Shown here one piece after another: positions 18,018-30,370 of a stretch of DNA of 64,000 nt. The notes under the pieces are model-generated. The model was given only the letters and a program-made list of their open reading frames with translations. It did not search any database and was not told the DNA's origin. Position 1 is the first letter of the stretch, and each line of letters begins with the position of its first letter. Source of the DNA: Methylobacterium sp. Leaf104. Its GTDB lineage: Bacteria; Pseudomonadota; Alphaproteobacteria; Rhizobiales; Beijerinckiaceae. The translations under genes and the position numbers were made by a program. The stretch is taken from NCBI RefSeq assembly GCF_001422885.1, contig NZ_LMMZ01000023.1:187138-251137 (forward strand). Direction: 5' to 3'.

Positions 18018-19616
18018 ATGTCGCATGACCAGGTGCGGGTCACCCGCGCACTCCTCTCCGTCTCGGACAAGGAAGGCCTCGTCGCGTTCGCCAGCGCCCT
18101 CGACCGCCTCGGCGTCGAGCTCGTCTCCACCGGCGGGACCCACAAGGCCCTGAGCGCGGCCGGGCTCCGGGTCACCGAGGTCGCCGACCTGACCGGCTTT
18201 CCCGAAATGATGGACGGGCGGGTGAAGACCCTGCATCCGGGCGTTCACGGGGGCCTGCTCGCCGTGCGCGACAACCCCGAGCATCAGGCCGCCCTCGCGG
18301 CGCACGGGATCCGCGCCATCGATCTCTTGGTGGTCAACCTCTACCCGTTCGAGGCGACGGTGGCGAAGGGTTCCTCCTACGACGAGTGCGTCGAGAACAT
18401 CGACATCGGCGGACCGGCGATGATCCGTGCCGCCTCGAAGAACCACGCCGACGTCGCGGTCGTGGTGGATGTCGCCGATTACGGCGACCTCCTCGCCGAG
18501 CTGGAGGCGAATGCCGGCAGCCTGCACGAGAAGACCCGCCGTCGCCTCGCCCAGAAGGCCTATGCCCGCACCGCGACCTACGACGCGGCCATCGCCAACT
18601 GGCTCGCCGGACAGATCGAGAGCGAGGCGACGCCCGCCTATCGCGCCTTCGGCGGCAGCCTCGCCCAGCCCCTGCGCTACGGCGAGAACCCGCACCAGAG
18701 CGCCGCGTTCTACCGGTCTTCCGGGCTGCCGCGCCCGGGCGTCGCCACCGCGCGCCAGCTCCAGGGCAAGGAGCTGTCCTACAACAACCTCAACGACACC
18801 GATGCGGCCTACGAGTGCGTGGCCGAGTTCGATCCGGCACGGTCGGCGGCGGTGGCGATCATCAAGCACGCCAATCCGTGCGGCGTCGCCGAGGGTGCGA
18901 GCCTCCTCGAGGCCTACGAGCGCGCCCTGAGCTGCGATCCGACCTCGGCCTTCGGCGGGATCGTCGCCCTCAACCGTCCCCTGGACGCGGAGGCGGCGCG
19001 CAAGATCGTCGAGATCTTCACCGAGGTGATCATCGCGCCGGACGCCAGCGAGGAGGCGATCGCGATCGTCGCGGGCAAGAAGAACCTGCGCCTCCTCCTC
19101 GCCGACGGTCTGCCCGACCCGCGCGGGGCCGGCGAGACCGTGAAGACCCTCGCGGGCGGCCTCCTGGTCCAGGCCCGCGACGCGGCGGTGGTCGACGACA
19201 TGCCCCTGACGGTCGTCACGCAGCGCGCGCCGTCCGAGCGCGAATACGCCGACCTGCGCTTCGCCTACCGGGTCGCCAAGCACGTGAAGTCGAACGCGAT
19301 CGTGTATGCGCGCGACGGCGCGACGGTCGGCATCGGGGCCGGGCAGATGTCGCGGGTGGATTCCTCGCGCATCGCCGCCTGGAAGGCGGCCGAGGGCGCC
19401 AGGCGCCTCGGTGCGGCGGAGAGCCTCGCCAGAGGCTCGGTGGTCGCCTCCGACGCCTTCTTTCCCTTCGCCGACGGCCTGATCGCGGCCGCGGAGGCCG
19501 GAGCCACGGCGGTGATCCAGCCGGGCGGCTCCATGCGCGACGCCGACGTGATCAAGGCCGCCGACGAGGCCGGCCTCGCCATGGTGTTCACCGGCCACCG
19601 CCATTTCCGGCACTGA
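18018..19616 (+). CDS. purH: Bifunctional AICAR formyltransferase / IMP cyclohydrolase
   Basis: A 532-residue PurH carrying out the last two steps of de novo IMP synthesis. The IMP cyclohydrolase (MGS-like) domain occupies about residues 8-150, with [11 protein letters not shown] and [13 protein letters not shown]. The AICAR transformylase domain occupies about 155-532, with the catalytic Lys283-His284 pair in [11 protein letters not shown] and the start marker [10 protein letters not shown]. Length is standard. It lies 112 bases after the heparinase-family gene. I saw no purine riboswitch in the leader. Confidence 0.98.
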   Translation: MSHDQVRVTRALLSVSDKEGLVAFASALDRLGVELVSTGGTHKALSAAGLRVTEVADLTGFPEMMDGRVKTLHPGVHGGLLAVRDNPEHQAALAAHGIRAIDLLVVNLYPFEATVAKGSSYDECVENIDIGGPAMIRAASKNHADVAVVVDVADYGDLLAELEANAGSLHEKTRRRLAQKAYARTATYDAAIANWLAGQIESEATPAYRAFGGSLAQPLRYGENPHQSAAFYRSSGLPRPGVATARQLQGKELSYNNLNDTDAAYECVAEFDPARSAAVAIIKHANPCGVAEGASLLEAYERALSCDPTSAFGGIVALNRPLDAEAARKIVEIFTEVIIAPDASEEAIAIVAGKKNLRLLLADGLPDPRGAGETVKTLAGGLLVQARDAAVVDDMPLTVVTQRAPSEREYADLRFAYRVAKHVKSNAIVYARDGATVGIGAGQMSRVDSSRIAAWKAAEGARRLGAAESLARGSVVASDAFFPFADGLIAAAEAGATAVIQPGGSMRDADVIKAADEAGLAMVFTGHRHFRH

Positions 19617-19674
19617 CTTCCCGCTCGGGCCGCCGGGAACGGCTCTGCGACCCGGTACCACGAGGCCCGACCCC

Positions 19675-21051
19675 ATGACCCACACGCAACATTCCACCCG
19701 CCGCGAGGAGCGCCGTGCGGCGGGTAAGCGCCTGCGCGAGCAGGTCTCGCGGGAATCGCATGCCGAGTGGCGGCCGTCGCCGCAGCGCGATCCCCTGGCG
19801 ATCCTCCAGGCCGGGGAAGCGGGCCGGCTCGCCGAGCTCCTGCCGCTGCGTCGGGAGCGGATGCGGGCCGATCCCTTCGCCTTCCTGCGCGGGGCCGCCG
19901 CCGTGATGGCGGCCGATCTCGAGGGCGTGCCGGTGCCGGGCATTCCGGTCCAGGCCTGCGGCGACTGCCATATCGGCAATTTCGGCGTCTATCGCAGCCC
20001 CGAGGGGCAGACGCTGTTCGACATCAACGACTTCGACGAGACCCTGTGGAACGTCGACTTCACCGTCGACGTGAAGCGCCTCGCCGCCAGCATCGCCCTG
20101 GCCGCCCTGCCGCGGGGCGAGGACAAGGCCCGCCGCGCGGCGCGGGCCGGCGTCCGCGCCTATCGCGAGCACATGCGCGAGCTCTCGGCCCTCTCGCCCC
20201 TGGCGATCTGGCACAGCCGGATCGACCTCGACCACGAGGTCGGCCGCCTCGGCGACGACGACCTGTGCCGGCGCCTCCTGTCCGAGGCCGCGACCGAGAA
20301 CGCCGACGGGCTGAGCCGCGGCGACGTCCCCACCCTCGCGGTGGCCCCGGGCGAGACCGACCCGGCGGATTGGCGGATCGCCGACAAGGCGCCGACGATC
20401 TTCCACGAAGGGCCGGGCGGCCTGACCGAGGCGGTGCGCGACGCGGCGGAGGCGCTGCGCGCCTATCCGGACAGCCTCACCGCCGACCGCTGGACCTTGC
20501 TCTCCCGCTACGCGCAGCGCGACGTCGCCTTCAAGGTCATCGGCATCGGATCGGTGGGGCTGGTCTGCGCCGTCGGGATCTACACCGATGCGGACGGCGC
20601 CCCGCTGTTCCTGCAGATCAAGGAAGCCCGTCCCTCCGTGATCGGCCAGCTCGCGCTCAGCCCCTTCAGCGTGGTCTCGGAGGGCCAGCGGGTGATCGAC
20701 GGCCAGCGGATCATGCAGGCGGCGAGCGACCTGTTCCTCGGCACGTCGTTCTCCGACGCGAGCGGCCGCCGCTACTACGTGCGCCAGCTCAAGAACCGGA
20801 AGCTGTCGGCGGTGGGCGGGATCCTCGCCGAGAGCGGGGCCAAGCCCTACGCCCAGCTCTGCGGCACGACCCTCGCCCGTGCCCATGCGCGCTCCGGCGA
20901 CGCGGCGATGATCGCCGGCTACCTCGGCAAGGGATCCGCCTTCGACGAGGCGGTCGCGGACTTCGCGATGGCCTATGCGCGCCAGAGCATCGCGGACCAC
21001 GCCCTGCTGGTCACGGACTTCCTGACCACGCCCGAGCCTCAGGGCCACTGA
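19675..21051 (+). CDS. DUF2252 family protein (kinase-fold-like)
   Basis: A 458-residue DUF2252 protein. Family features are [19 protein letters not shown] near residue 60, [11 protein letters not shown] at about 100 and FDINDFDET at about 120. The GD-H-x-x-N and later D-x-N-D-F-D blocks resemble the catalytic loops of aminoglycoside-phosphotransferase-like kinases, so a kinase fold is plausible; the substrate is unknown. C-terminal marks are [11 protein letters not shown] and [11 protein letters not shown]. It starts 58 bases after purH and may be read through from it. Confidence 0.85.
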   Translation: MTHTQHSTRREERRAAGKRLREQVSRESHAEWRPSPQRDPLAILQAGEAGRLAELLPLRRERMRADPFAFLRGAAAVMAADLEGVPVPGIPVQACGDCHIGNFGVYRSPEGQTLFDINDFDETLWNVDFTVDVKRLAASIALAALPRGEDKARRAARAGVRAYREHMRELSALSPLAIWHSRIDLDHEVGRLGDDDLCRRLLSEAATENADGLSRGDVPTLAVAPGETDPADWRIADKAPTIFHEGPGGLTEAVRDAAEALRAYPDSLTADRWTLLSRYAQRDVAFKVIGIGSVGLVCAVGIYTDADGAPLFLQIKEARPSVIGQLALSPFSVVSEGQRVIDGQRIMQAASDLFLGTSFSDASGRRYYVRQLKNRKLSAVGGILAESGAKPYAQLCGTTLARAHARSGDAAMIAGYLGKGSAFDEAVADFAMAYARQSIADHALLVTDFLTTPEPQGH

Positions 21052-21059
21052 AACGAAAA

Positions 21060-21083
21060 GGGCCCCGCCTCGCGGCGGGGCCC
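21060..21083 (-). terminator. Intrinsic terminator after MHS-type permease gene
   Basis: A perfect 10-bp GC stem (21060-21069 with 21074-21083) with a TCGC loop. Read on the minus strand it is followed by TTTTCGTTTC, so it terminates the leftward permease gene, whose stop is at 21100. It also lies just after the DUF2252 stop on the plus strand, where it lacks a T-run. Confidence 0.85.
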
Positions 21084-21099
21084 CTCGGGCGCGCGATCC

Positions 21100-22857
21100 T
21101 CAGCGGACCGGGTTCTCGTCGTAGGTGAAGATATCGCGGTCCTTGGTCTCCGGGATGAAGAGCAGGCCGATGACGAAGGTCATCGCCGCGATCGCGATCG
21201 GGTACCACAGGCCGTTATAGATGTTGCCGGTCTGGGCGACGATGGCGAAGGAGGTGGCCGGCAGCAGGCCGCCGAACCAGCCGTTGCCGATATGGTAGGG
21301 CAGCGACATCGAGGTGTAGCGGATGCGGGTCGGGAACAGCTCCACCAGCGCCGCCGCGATCGGGCCGTAGACCATCGTCACGTAGAGGACGAGGATCGTG
21401 AGGATTCCGACCACGATCAGCTTCTGGCCCGTGAAGATGTCGATCGGGTTCGCAGCCTTGACGATGGTGGCGTTGCCGGCGGGCGCCGGGTAGCCCGCCG
21501 CGGTGAGCGCCGCCGGCACCGCCTTGGCGAAGGCCGGGTCGGCGACGGGGAAGTCCTTGCCCGCGATGGTCACGATGGTCGGTACACCGGCGGCGACCGG
21601 CTCGGTGGTGTAGTTCACGGCGGAGCGGGCGAGGAGCGCCTTGGCGACGTCGCACTCCTTGGTGAACTTCGCCGTCCCGACCGGATTGAACTGGAACGAG
21701 CACGCCTCCGGGTTGGTCTTCACCACCACCGGCACCGTGGATTGCGCCTGGTACAGGGCCGGGTTGGCGTTGGCGGTCAGTTGCTCGAACAGCGGGAAGT
21801 AGGTCAGCGCCGCGATCAGGCAGCCGCCGAGGATCACCGGCTTGCGCCCGATCTTGTCTGAGAGCGCGCCGAAGAACAGGAAGCCGCCGGTGGCGAGGAG
21901 CAGCGACCAGGCGATCAGCACGTTGGCGGTGAACTGGTCGACCTTGAGGATGCTCTGCAGGAAGAACAGGGCGTAGAACTGGCCGGCATACCAGACCACG
22001 GCCTGGCCGGCGGTGAGGCCGAACAGGGCGAGGAGCGCCCACTTGGCGTTGCGCCATTGGCCGAAGGCCTCCGAGAGCGGCGCCTTCGAGTGCGTGCCTT
22101 CCTCCTTCATCTTCTTGAAGGCCGGGCTCTCGTTCATCTGCAGGCGGATCCAGACGGAGATGAGCAGCAGCACGCAGGAGACGAGGAACGGGATGCGCCA
22201 GCCCCAGGCCTGGAAGGCCGTGATGGTGGTCTGGGTGCCGTCGGCGGCGGTGGTCACGGTGGGCGCGTAGGCGCCGTTCACGTAGCCCTGCGTCGACAGG
22301 ATGATGATCAGCGAGAGCAGCAGTCCGAGGGTCGCCGTCGTCTGGATGAAGGCGGTGTAGAACCCGCGGCGGCCCCGCGGCGCGTGCTCGGCCACGTAGA
22401 CGGCCGCACCGCCATACTCACCGCCCAGGGCCAGGCCCTGGAGCATGCGCAGGGCCAGCAGCGTCACCGGGGCGACCCAGCCGATGCCGTAGCCGTTCAG
22501 GGTGTCGTAGGAGGGCAGCAGGCCGACGCAGAAGGTCGAGATGCCCATGATCAGGATGGTGATCAGGAAGGTGTGCTTGCGGCCCACCATGTCGCCGAGC
22601 CGGCCGAAGACCAGGGCGCCGAAGGGCCGGACCAGGAAGCCGGCCGCGAAGGCGAGCAGGGCGAAGATGTTTCGCGTCGCTTCCGGGTAGGCCGAGAAGA
22701 ACTGCGCTCCGATGATCGTCGCGAGCGATCCGTAGAGATAGAAATCGTACCATTCGAAGACGGTACCCAGGGACGAGGCGAGAATGACCTTCTTCTCGCC
22801 CGCGCTCATCGGCCGTGTGGCCGACTCGCTGGCGGGAATTGCGCTCGACGCAACCAT
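21100..22857 (-). CDS. Metabolite:H+ symporter (MHS-type MFS permease) with large internal loop
   Basis: A 585-residue MFS permease of the metabolite:H+ symporter type. N-terminal family marks are GTVFEWYDFYLYGSLA, FLVRPFGALVFGRLGDMVGRK and LQGLALGGEYGGAAVYVAEH. It is about 140 residues longer than most MHS members. A small polar insert precedes AWGWRIPF, and a region of about 115 residues in the C-terminal half (from ANPALYQAQS to NPIDIFTG) is soluble and carries a Cys pair. The substrate, perhaps a carboxylate or compatible solute, is unknown. A Met five codons upstream is an alternative start; TTGGAGA serves as ribosome-binding site. Confidence 0.9.
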   Translation of the reverse strand: MVASSAIPASESATRPMSAGEKKVILASSLGTVFEWYDFYLYGSLATIIGAQFFSAYPEATRNIFALLAFAAGFLVRPFGALVFGRLGDMVGRKHTFLITILIMGISTFCVGLLPSYDTLNGYGIGWVAPVTLLALRMLQGLALGGEYGGAAVYVAEHAPRGRRGFYTAFIQTTATLGLLLSLIIILSTQGYVNGAYAPTVTTAADGTQTTITAFQAWGWRIPFLVSCVLLLISVWIRLQMNESPAFKKMKEEGTHSKAPLSEAFGQWRNAKWALLALFGLTAGQAVVWYAGQFYALFFLQSILKVDQFTANVLIAWSLLLATGGFLFFGALSDKIGRKPVILGGCLIAALTYFPLFEQLTANANPALYQAQSTVPVVVKTNPEACSFQFNPVGTAKFTKECDVAKALLARSAVNYTTEPVAAGVPTIVTIAGKDFPVADPAFAKAVPAALTAAGYPAPAGNATIVKAANPIDIFTGQKLIVVGILTILVLYVTMVYGPIAAALVELFPTRIRYTSMSLPYHIGNGWFGGLLPATSFAIVAQTGNIYNGLWYPIAIAAMTFVIGLLFIPETKDRDIFTYDENPVR

Positions 22858-23190
22858 GTGGCGTTTCTCCAAGTCTTGTGTCGCCCGGGCGTAGTCCGCC
22901 CGTGGCTTGTTGGACCTTGCGGGGATCGCTGCACGGTGTTGGCGTCCCGCACGACCGGTCGAGCGGACACAAGTCTGTCCGCGTGCCCGATACCCACCGG
23001 CCGATGCTAAGCGATGCCTTGTTTTCGCCCAAGTCCGAAAGGCCGCCCCGGACTACCGAATTCAGATCTTTTTTAATCACCAGCGAAGTATTTTTTGGCA
23101 TCGCGCGGGATTAAAGCCGTCCGAACGAAAGAAAGGGCGCGGCCTGCGCCGCGCCCTTCCTGGTCCCGTCCGTTCGCCGAAGCGCCGGTT
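22858..23190. other. Intergenic region upstream of MHS-type permease
   Basis: A 333-base stretch. The right end holds the actP terminator. The rest is the leader and promoter zone of the leftward permease, with an AT-rich block at about 23060-23100 (two runs of six Ts), where the promoter most likely lies. No gene is supported here. Confidence 0.5.
23133..23158 (-). terminator. Intrinsic terminator after actP
   Basis: A perfect 11-bp stem (23133-23143 with 23148-23158) with a CTGC loop. On the minus strand it is followed by TTTCTTTCGTTC. It lies 32 bases after the actP stop and closes the acs / DUF485 / actP unit. Confidence 0.88.
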
Positions 23191-24885
23191 TCAGTGGGCG
23201 TGTGCCCCGTCGGCGCCGATACCGGTCTCCGAGCGCACGAATTGTGCGTCGAACAGCGCCCGCTCGCGCTGGGCTCTGCGGGTGTTGTCGAGCTTCGAGA
23301 CGATGAAGATCGTCAGGAAGGCCAGCGGCATCGAGAACAGGGCGGGGTTGTCGTAGGGAAAGATCGCCACCGGGTTGCCGAAGGTCGTGACCCAGACCGC
23401 CTTCGACAGCACCACCATGCCGACCGCCGCGACGAGGCCGACGAGGCCGCCGATGAGGGCGCCCCAGGTGGTGGTGCCCTTCCACAGGATCGACATGGTG
23501 AGGACCGGGAAGTTGCAGCTCGCCGCCACCGAGAAGGCGAGGCCGACCATGAAGGCGACGTTCTGGTTCTCGAAGACGTAGCCGAGATAGATCGCCACGA
23601 TGCCGATGACCACGGCGGCGATCTTGGAGAGCCGGACCTCGGCGGCCTCGTTGGTGCGCCCGCGGGCGATCACCTGGGCGTAGAGGTCGTGGCTGACCGC
23701 GGAGGCGCCGGCCAGGGTCAGGCCCGCCACCACCGCCAGGATGGTCGCGAAGGCCACGGCCGAGATGAAGCCCAGGAAGTACGGGCCACCGACCGCGTTG
23801 GCGAGGTTCACCGCCACCATGTTGGTGCCGCCGATCATGCCCTTGAGCTTGTCGAAGGCGCCGGCCGCGTCGAGGGAGAAGTAGGCCGGATCGGACATCA
23901 GCAGGGCGATGCCGCCGAAGCCGATGATGAAGGTGAGGATGTAGAAGTAGCCGATCAGGCCGGTGGCGTAGAACACCGACTTGCGGGCCGCCTGGGCGTC
24001 CGACACCGTGAAGAAGCGCATCAGGATGTGGGGCAGGCCGGCGGTGCCGAACATCAGGCCGACGCCGAGCGAGATCGCCTCGATCGGGTTGTTGACGAGG
24101 CCGCCCGGCGCCATGATCGCGTCCCCCTTGGGGTGGGTCGCGACGGCGGCGGCGAAGAGGGTCTCGGGGTTGAAGCCGTACTTGTAGAGCACGGCGCCGG
24201 CCATGAAGGTCGCGCCGCCGAGGAGCAGGCAGGCCTTGATCACCTGCACCCAGGTGGTCGCCTTCATGCCGCCGAAGGCGACGTAGACGATCATCAGGAC
24301 GCCGACGATGATGACGGCGTAGAGGTAGGGCAGGCCGAACAGGAGCTGGATCAGCTTCCCGGCGCCGACCATCTGGGCGATCAGGTAGAACGCCACCACC
24401 ACCAGCGTGCCGGTGGCCGAGATGATGCGGATCGAGGTCTGGTCGAGGCGGAACGAGGCGACGTCGGCGAAGGTGAACTTGCCGAGGTTGCGCAGGCGCT
24501 CCGCGATCAGGAACAGCACGATCGGCCAGCCGACGAGGAAGCCGGTGGAGTAGATCAGGCCGTCGAAGCCGGAGGTGTAGACGAGCCCCGAGATGCCGAG
24601 GAACGAGGCGGCGGACATGTAGTCGCCCGCGATGGCGAGCGAGTTGGTGCCGGCCGAGATGCCGCCGCCGGCGGCGTAGAAGTCGGCCGCCGACTTGGTG
24701 CCCTTGGCAGCCCTGTAGGTGATGCCGAGGGTGAACAGCACGAAGAACGCGAACATGCCGATGGCCGGCCAGTTCGTCGCCGACTGCTTGACCGCGCCGA
24801 GGTCGGGACCAGCGGCGAAGGCGGCCGTGACGGCGAGCGCCGCCAGTGTCGTGCCGAGGACGAGGGGATGCTTGAGGCGGATCAT
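23191..24885 (-). CDS. actP: Cation/acetate symporter ActP (sodium:solute symporter)
   Basis: A 564-residue SSS-family permease that takes up acetate and glycolate. It has a signal-like first segment (residues 1-23), then about 13 membrane helices. Family features include [50 protein letters not shown] and [15 protein letters not shown]. The start at 24885 overlaps the DUF485 stop by four bases; a longer open frame upstream only covers that gene. The order acs, DUF485, actP is the classic acetate-scavenging cluster. Confidence 0.96.
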   Translation of the reverse strand: MIRLKHPLVLGTTLAALAVTAAFAAGPDLGAVKQSATNWPAIGMFAFFVLFTLGITYRAAKGTKSAADFYAAGGGISAGTNSLAIAGDYMSAASFLGISGLVYTSGFDGLIYSTGFLVGWPIVLFLIAERLRNLGKFTFADVASFRLDQTSIRIISATGTLVVVAFYLIAQMVGAGKLIQLLFGLPYLYAVIIVGVLMIVYVAFGGMKATTWVQVIKACLLLGGATFMAGAVLYKYGFNPETLFAAAVATHPKGDAIMAPGGLVNNPIEAISLGVGLMFGTAGLPHILMRFFTVSDAQAARKSVFYATGLIGYFYILTFIIGFGGIALLMSDPAYFSLDAAGAFDKLKGMIGGTNMVAVNLANAVGGPYFLGFISAVAFATILAVVAGLTLAGASAVSHDLYAQVIARGRTNEAAEVRLSKIAAVVIGIVAIYLGYVFENQNVAFMVGLAFSVAASCNFPVLTMSILWKGTTTWGALIGGLVGLVAAVGMVVLSKAVWVTTFGNPVAIFPYDNPALFSMPLAFLTIFIVSKLDNTRRAQRERALFDAQFVRSETGIGADGAHAH

Positions 24886-25190
24886 CGGCCGAGATCCCGC
24901 TTGAGGGCGGCGGTCAGCTGGTCGAAGCGGCCGTTGGCGCGCTGGACGTAGATGCCGGTGAGGATGAAGGCGAGCACGATCACGGTGACGCCGAGGAGGA
25001 GGCCGAGCGACGCGGTGCCGCCGCCGATCTTCACGGCCAGCAGCGCCTTGTCGAAGGCGATCAGCCCGATGAAGCCGAAATAGATCAGCAGCATGATGAT
25101 GGTCAGCGTCCAGCCGAAGCGCGTGCGCTCGTGAACGAGTTCCTTGAAGTGCGGGCTCTGCGCGATGCGCGCAGTCTCCAGGTCGGCCAT
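24882..25190 (-). CDS. DUF485 membrane protein (YjcH-like)
   Basis: A 102-residue DUF485 protein with two membrane helices (about residues 25-47 and 60-85) and the family N-terminal block [19 protein letters not shown]. It is encoded between acs and actP in many bacteria, as here, and overlaps actP by four bases. Its role is not known with certainty; close coupling to actP suggests a partner of the permease. Confidence 0.93.
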   Translation of the reverse strand: MADLETARIAQSPHFKELVHERTRFGWTLTIIMLLIYFGFIGLIAFDKALLAVKIGGGTASLGLLLGVTVIVLAFILTGIYVQRANGRFDQLTAALKRDLGR

Positions 25191-25335
25191 GACGTGTTTC
25201 TCCCAAGGATCCGCCTCTTGGCAGGGCGGCTTCCGGATTGAAGGCTTCTGAGGTTCTTGGATTTCGGAAGAGGTGGGCGGCAGGTCCGCGCGGATGCGGG
25301 GTCACAGCCTCCGCGCGATCGAAGGGCCGGAGCGC

Positions 25336-27285
<1,950 letters not shown>

Positions 27286-27432
27286 CGCGTTTTCCCTATC
27301 GGTGCCCGATCGTATCGCGACTGTTCACGCAGCCGGGTCTTCCGAATACCGTCATAGGCTCAACGAGATATTCCCCGCAAGCACCCATATGGCTCGGTGC
27401 GGGACAGGACCGATATTTTGTTTGCGTGCTAG

Positions 27433-27690
27433 TCAATTGCACCCAATGCAGATGCCGGTCTCGACCTTTCTGTCGATCGCCTGCTGCTTGCGGGTGGTCT
27501 CGGAGGGGCGGTCGTCGGACGGCGCCTCCGCCCGGCCCGGAGGCTTCGTGACTCCGGTGGATGTGATGTTGCGGAACTGGCCGGCGGAATTCAGATTCGG
27601 CTCGGTGCCGGATTGCTGTGCCAGGGCCAGACCCGGCAATCCGATTCCGAGGACAGCGATCAGAGTCACGGCACGCATCGTCGTCTCCAT
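27433..27690 (-). CDS. Small secreted protein of unknown function
   Basis: An 85-residue protein with a clear signal peptide (residues 1-24, ending PGLALAQ). The mature part of about 60 residues is polar, contains STGVTKPPGRAEAP and ends in ETGICIGCN, with two Cys three residues apart at the extreme C-terminus. A Met at residue 5 is an equally good start. It stands alone upstream of acs. I do not recognise the family. Confidence 0.65.
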   Translation of the reverse strand: METTMRAVTLIAVLGIGLPGLALAQQSGTEPNLNSAGQFRNITSTGVTKPPGRAEAPSDDRPSETTRKQQAIDRKVETGICIGCN

Positions 27691-27769
27691 GGGAGGCAGA
27701 GGGCGATTCGCCCTCGTTGACGATCCAACGCGCGCTGCCCGGGCCGGTTGCAGCGGCGGCCGTACGGGG

Positions 27770-30370
27770 TCAGGCCCGCATCGTGGCGCCGCAGACCGGA
27801 AACAGCATCTCCACCAGCGTTCCCTCCTCCTTGCGGCTGGAGATCCGGAAGCGGCCGTGATTGGCCTCGACCAGCGCCTTGGTCAGCGGCAGACCGAGGC
27901 CCGTCCCCCGGCGCGGCACCGCCGTCGCGCCCGTCGCGAACGGCCGGAGCGCATCCTCGACCTCGGCTGCCGTCATGCCGGTCCCGGTGTCGCGGATGCG
28001 CAGGGCGATCTCGCCGCGATCCGCCAGGGTGGTCGACACGATGACCTGTCCGCCGGGCTCGGTGAGCGCGATGGCGTTCGCGATCACGTTGACCGCCGCC
28101 TGATGCACCGAGCGCTCGTCGGCCATCAGGTTCGGCAGGTCCGCGGAGAAGCTGGTGCGCAGGACGATTCGCCGACGGGACGCTTCCGGCTGCAGATGGG
28201 CGACGCAGCGCGCCACCACGTCGTTCAGGGACACCTCCGCGACGGCGAGGTCGATGGTCCCGGACTCGATGCGGGCGAGGTCCAGGAGATCGTTGACCAG
28301 ATCGAGCAGATTCGCGCCGGAGGCGTGAACTTCCTGGAGGCAGGCGCGGTGGCGTTCCGATCCCGGCGGTCCGACGGATTCCGAGATCAGACCTTCGATC
28401 GATGCGAGCATGCCCTTGATCGGCGTCTGGACCGCCCGGCCGACCTGGCTCAGGAGCTCCGCCCGGTGCACGACGTGATCCTGGGCGGCGGTCTGCTCCC
28501 GCACGTTCGCCTCGCGGCGTTCCGAGGTCGGAACGTCGTCGCGGATCACGGCGCATTGACGGTTCTCGGCGTCACCGGCCAGGGGCAGGACCCGGACCCG
28601 TAGGCGCCTGCGCGAGCCGCGTGCCGCGACCGGCGCATCGTCCGTCCCGGTGGATCCGGGCTCGGCATGCAGGCGCGCCAGCAGATCCACGGCATGCTCG
28701 GAGGCGAACAGGCCGAGGAAGCTCGCCCCGACCACTTCCCGGGGATCGAGCCCGAAGATCTCGGCGGATCTTCGATTCAGGGACAGGATGCGGGCCTGGT
28801 GGTCGAGCAACACGATTCCGTCCTCCAGGGCGGCGAGGACCGCGAGGGCCTCCGCGCCGTGGCGGGCGGCGAAGTCCTGGGCGATCGCCGTCGCCGTGGC
28901 GGCGCGGGCTTCCGCGCTCGGCTCGGCATCGCGGGCGAGCAGCAGGTCCGCCGGCCGGCCCGCCCAGTCCAGCACGGAGTGCTCGATCAGCACGCTGGCG
29001 CGCCCGCCCGCCCGGGTCGCCAGGACCAGCGGCGCGTCGCCCGTCGACCGCTGCCGCGGGTCGAGCCCGCCGAACAGGTGGTCGATCCCGCCCGCGTCCG
29101 TGAGCTCCTGGTGATTCGTGTAGCCGACGAGATCGAGCAGGGGCCGGTTGGCGAACAGCACGGTCTCGTCGCGGTAGACCAGAACCCCGGAGGGAATCCG
29201 CTCCAGGGTCGCAACCATGGCGGCATCCGGCGCGCCATCCTCGGCCGGGCGCGGCGGCTGGAGGGGGAACGGCATCACCGCGCAGGGAAGGCTCGGCTCG
29301 GCCGCGTGATCGGGGCGCTCGTCGCCGGCGAACCGCGCACCGAGCGCGCGCGCGATCTCGCGGAACGCGGCGTGTTCGTGCGTCGAGAGGTGCGGGTCCG
29401 CCGGAGGTGGAGCGGCGTCCGGCGCGGGGACCGGAGGCTCCGAATCGTCGGCGGCAACCTCCGCGATCGGCTCCGGGACGGGCGACGCCCTCTCCACATC
29501 CGGTTCAGGCGGCGTATCGCTGATCGAGCGGACCTGGCCGAACCCGCGAAACCCGGTTCCGCTCCGGCTGGCCGGGGCGCCGGAAAGTTCCAGCTCGCAG
29601 ACGGCCCCGCCGGCGTCGATCATCGTGATCGGGATCGCCCGGAAGGTGCGTCCGCTCTCCAGGGCGGCGAGTAGCCCACCGGCATCGCGCAGAACCGCCG
29701 CCTCCGCGAGCGCGTGCCACGTCCGCCCCTGGAGCCTCTGGCGAAGCGCTGACCCGGCCACCTGGGAGACCTGGAGGATCGTGCCCGCCGCGTCGCTCTC
29801 CCAGGTGAAGCGCTGCCGCACGACGATCGGCTCCAGCGCCTCCGGCGCAGGTTCGGGGGAACGGACCTTCGGGTCGTCCGGCGCGGGCTCGGGGCGGCGC
29901 TCCGCGCGGAGCGGGGACGAATCGGGTGCGGAGGTCTCCCGTCCGCGCCGGTTCGCGCGCAGATCCGGCAGGGGCGCGTTCGCGACGAGGACTACCACGT
30001 CCCGCGTATCGGTGAGGGACGCGCGCATCAGGGTGACCAGCACCGGCGGCGCGAGGCGGCGGGCATCCAGCCGAAGGCGCAGGAGCATCGGGCGGTCGGG
30101 GCGCAGGCGGGCCCGTGCGATCTGTTCGCGGAGCCCGAGGGCCGGAGCGACGCGCCCATCCGAATCGCTGATCGCTCGCCGCAGGACCTCGCCGCGCGTC
30201 GAGGCCTGGAGCACCCGCTCCCCGCCCGCGTCGAGGACGACGATCACGCTTTCGGGATCGTTGATGCGGGGCGCGAGGGGCGAATCATCGGCGCATCGGC
30301 GCAGGAGCGCAGCGATGGTCGATTCGTCGGTCTCACCGGGCCCTGAGGCTCCACTCTCGAACATCCGCAC
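27770..30370 (-). CDS. PAS-domain sensor kinase homologue lacking the phospho-acceptor His
   Basis: An 866-residue cytoplasmic protein with a PdhS/PleC/DivL-like layout. PAS-like domains lie near residues 186-280, 385-480 and 505-605, separated by Pro-rich linkers, followed by a HisKA-like helix pair (635-700) and an HATPase domain with NVIANAIALT, RIRDTGTGM and RGTGLGLPLTKALVE. Where histidine kinases have SHEIRTP, this protein has GRAVQTP (644-650), so Arg645 replaces the phospho-acceptor His. The nucleotide-binding motifs look intact. It may act as an allosteric or scaffolding pseudokinase, as Caulobacter DivL does with Tyr at that place. A Met at residue 3 is an alternative start. Confidence 0.88.
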   Translation of the reverse strand: MRMFESGASGPGETDESTIAALLRRCADDSPLAPRINDPESVIVVLDAGGERVLQASTRGEVLRRAISDSDGRVAPALGLREQIARARLRPDRPMLLRLRLDARRLAPPVLVTLMRASLTDTRDVVVLVANAPLPDLRANRRGRETSAPDSSPLRAERRPEPAPDDPKVRSPEPAPEALEPIVVRQRFTWESDAAGTILQVSQVAGSALRQRLQGRTWHALAEAAVLRDAGGLLAALESGRTFRAIPITMIDAGGAVCELELSGAPASRSGTGFRGFGQVRSISDTPPEPDVERASPVPEPIAEVAADDSEPPVPAPDAAPPPADPHLSTHEHAAFREIARALGARFAGDERPDHAAEPSLPCAVMPFPLQPPRPAEDGAPDAAMVATLERIPSGVLVYRDETVLFANRPLLDLVGYTNHQELTDAGGIDHLFGGLDPRQRSTGDAPLVLATRAGGRASVLIEHSVLDWAGRPADLLLARDAEPSAEARAATATAIAQDFAARHGAEALAVLAALEDGIVLLDHQARILSLNRRSAEIFGLDPREVVGASFLGLFASEHAVDLLARLHAEPGSTGTDDAPVAARGSRRRLRVRVLPLAGDAENRQCAVIRDDVPTSERREANVREQTAAQDHVVHRAELLSQVGRAVQTPIKGMLASIEGLISESVGPPGSERHRACLQEVHASGANLLDLVNDLLDLARIESGTIDLAVAEVSLNDVVARCVAHLQPEASRRRIVLRTSFSADLPNLMADERSVHQAAVNVIANAIALTEPGGQVIVSTTLADRGEIALRIRDTGTGMTAAEVEDALRPFATGATAVPRRGTGLGLPLTKALVEANHGRFRISSRKEEGTLVEMLFPVCGATMRA

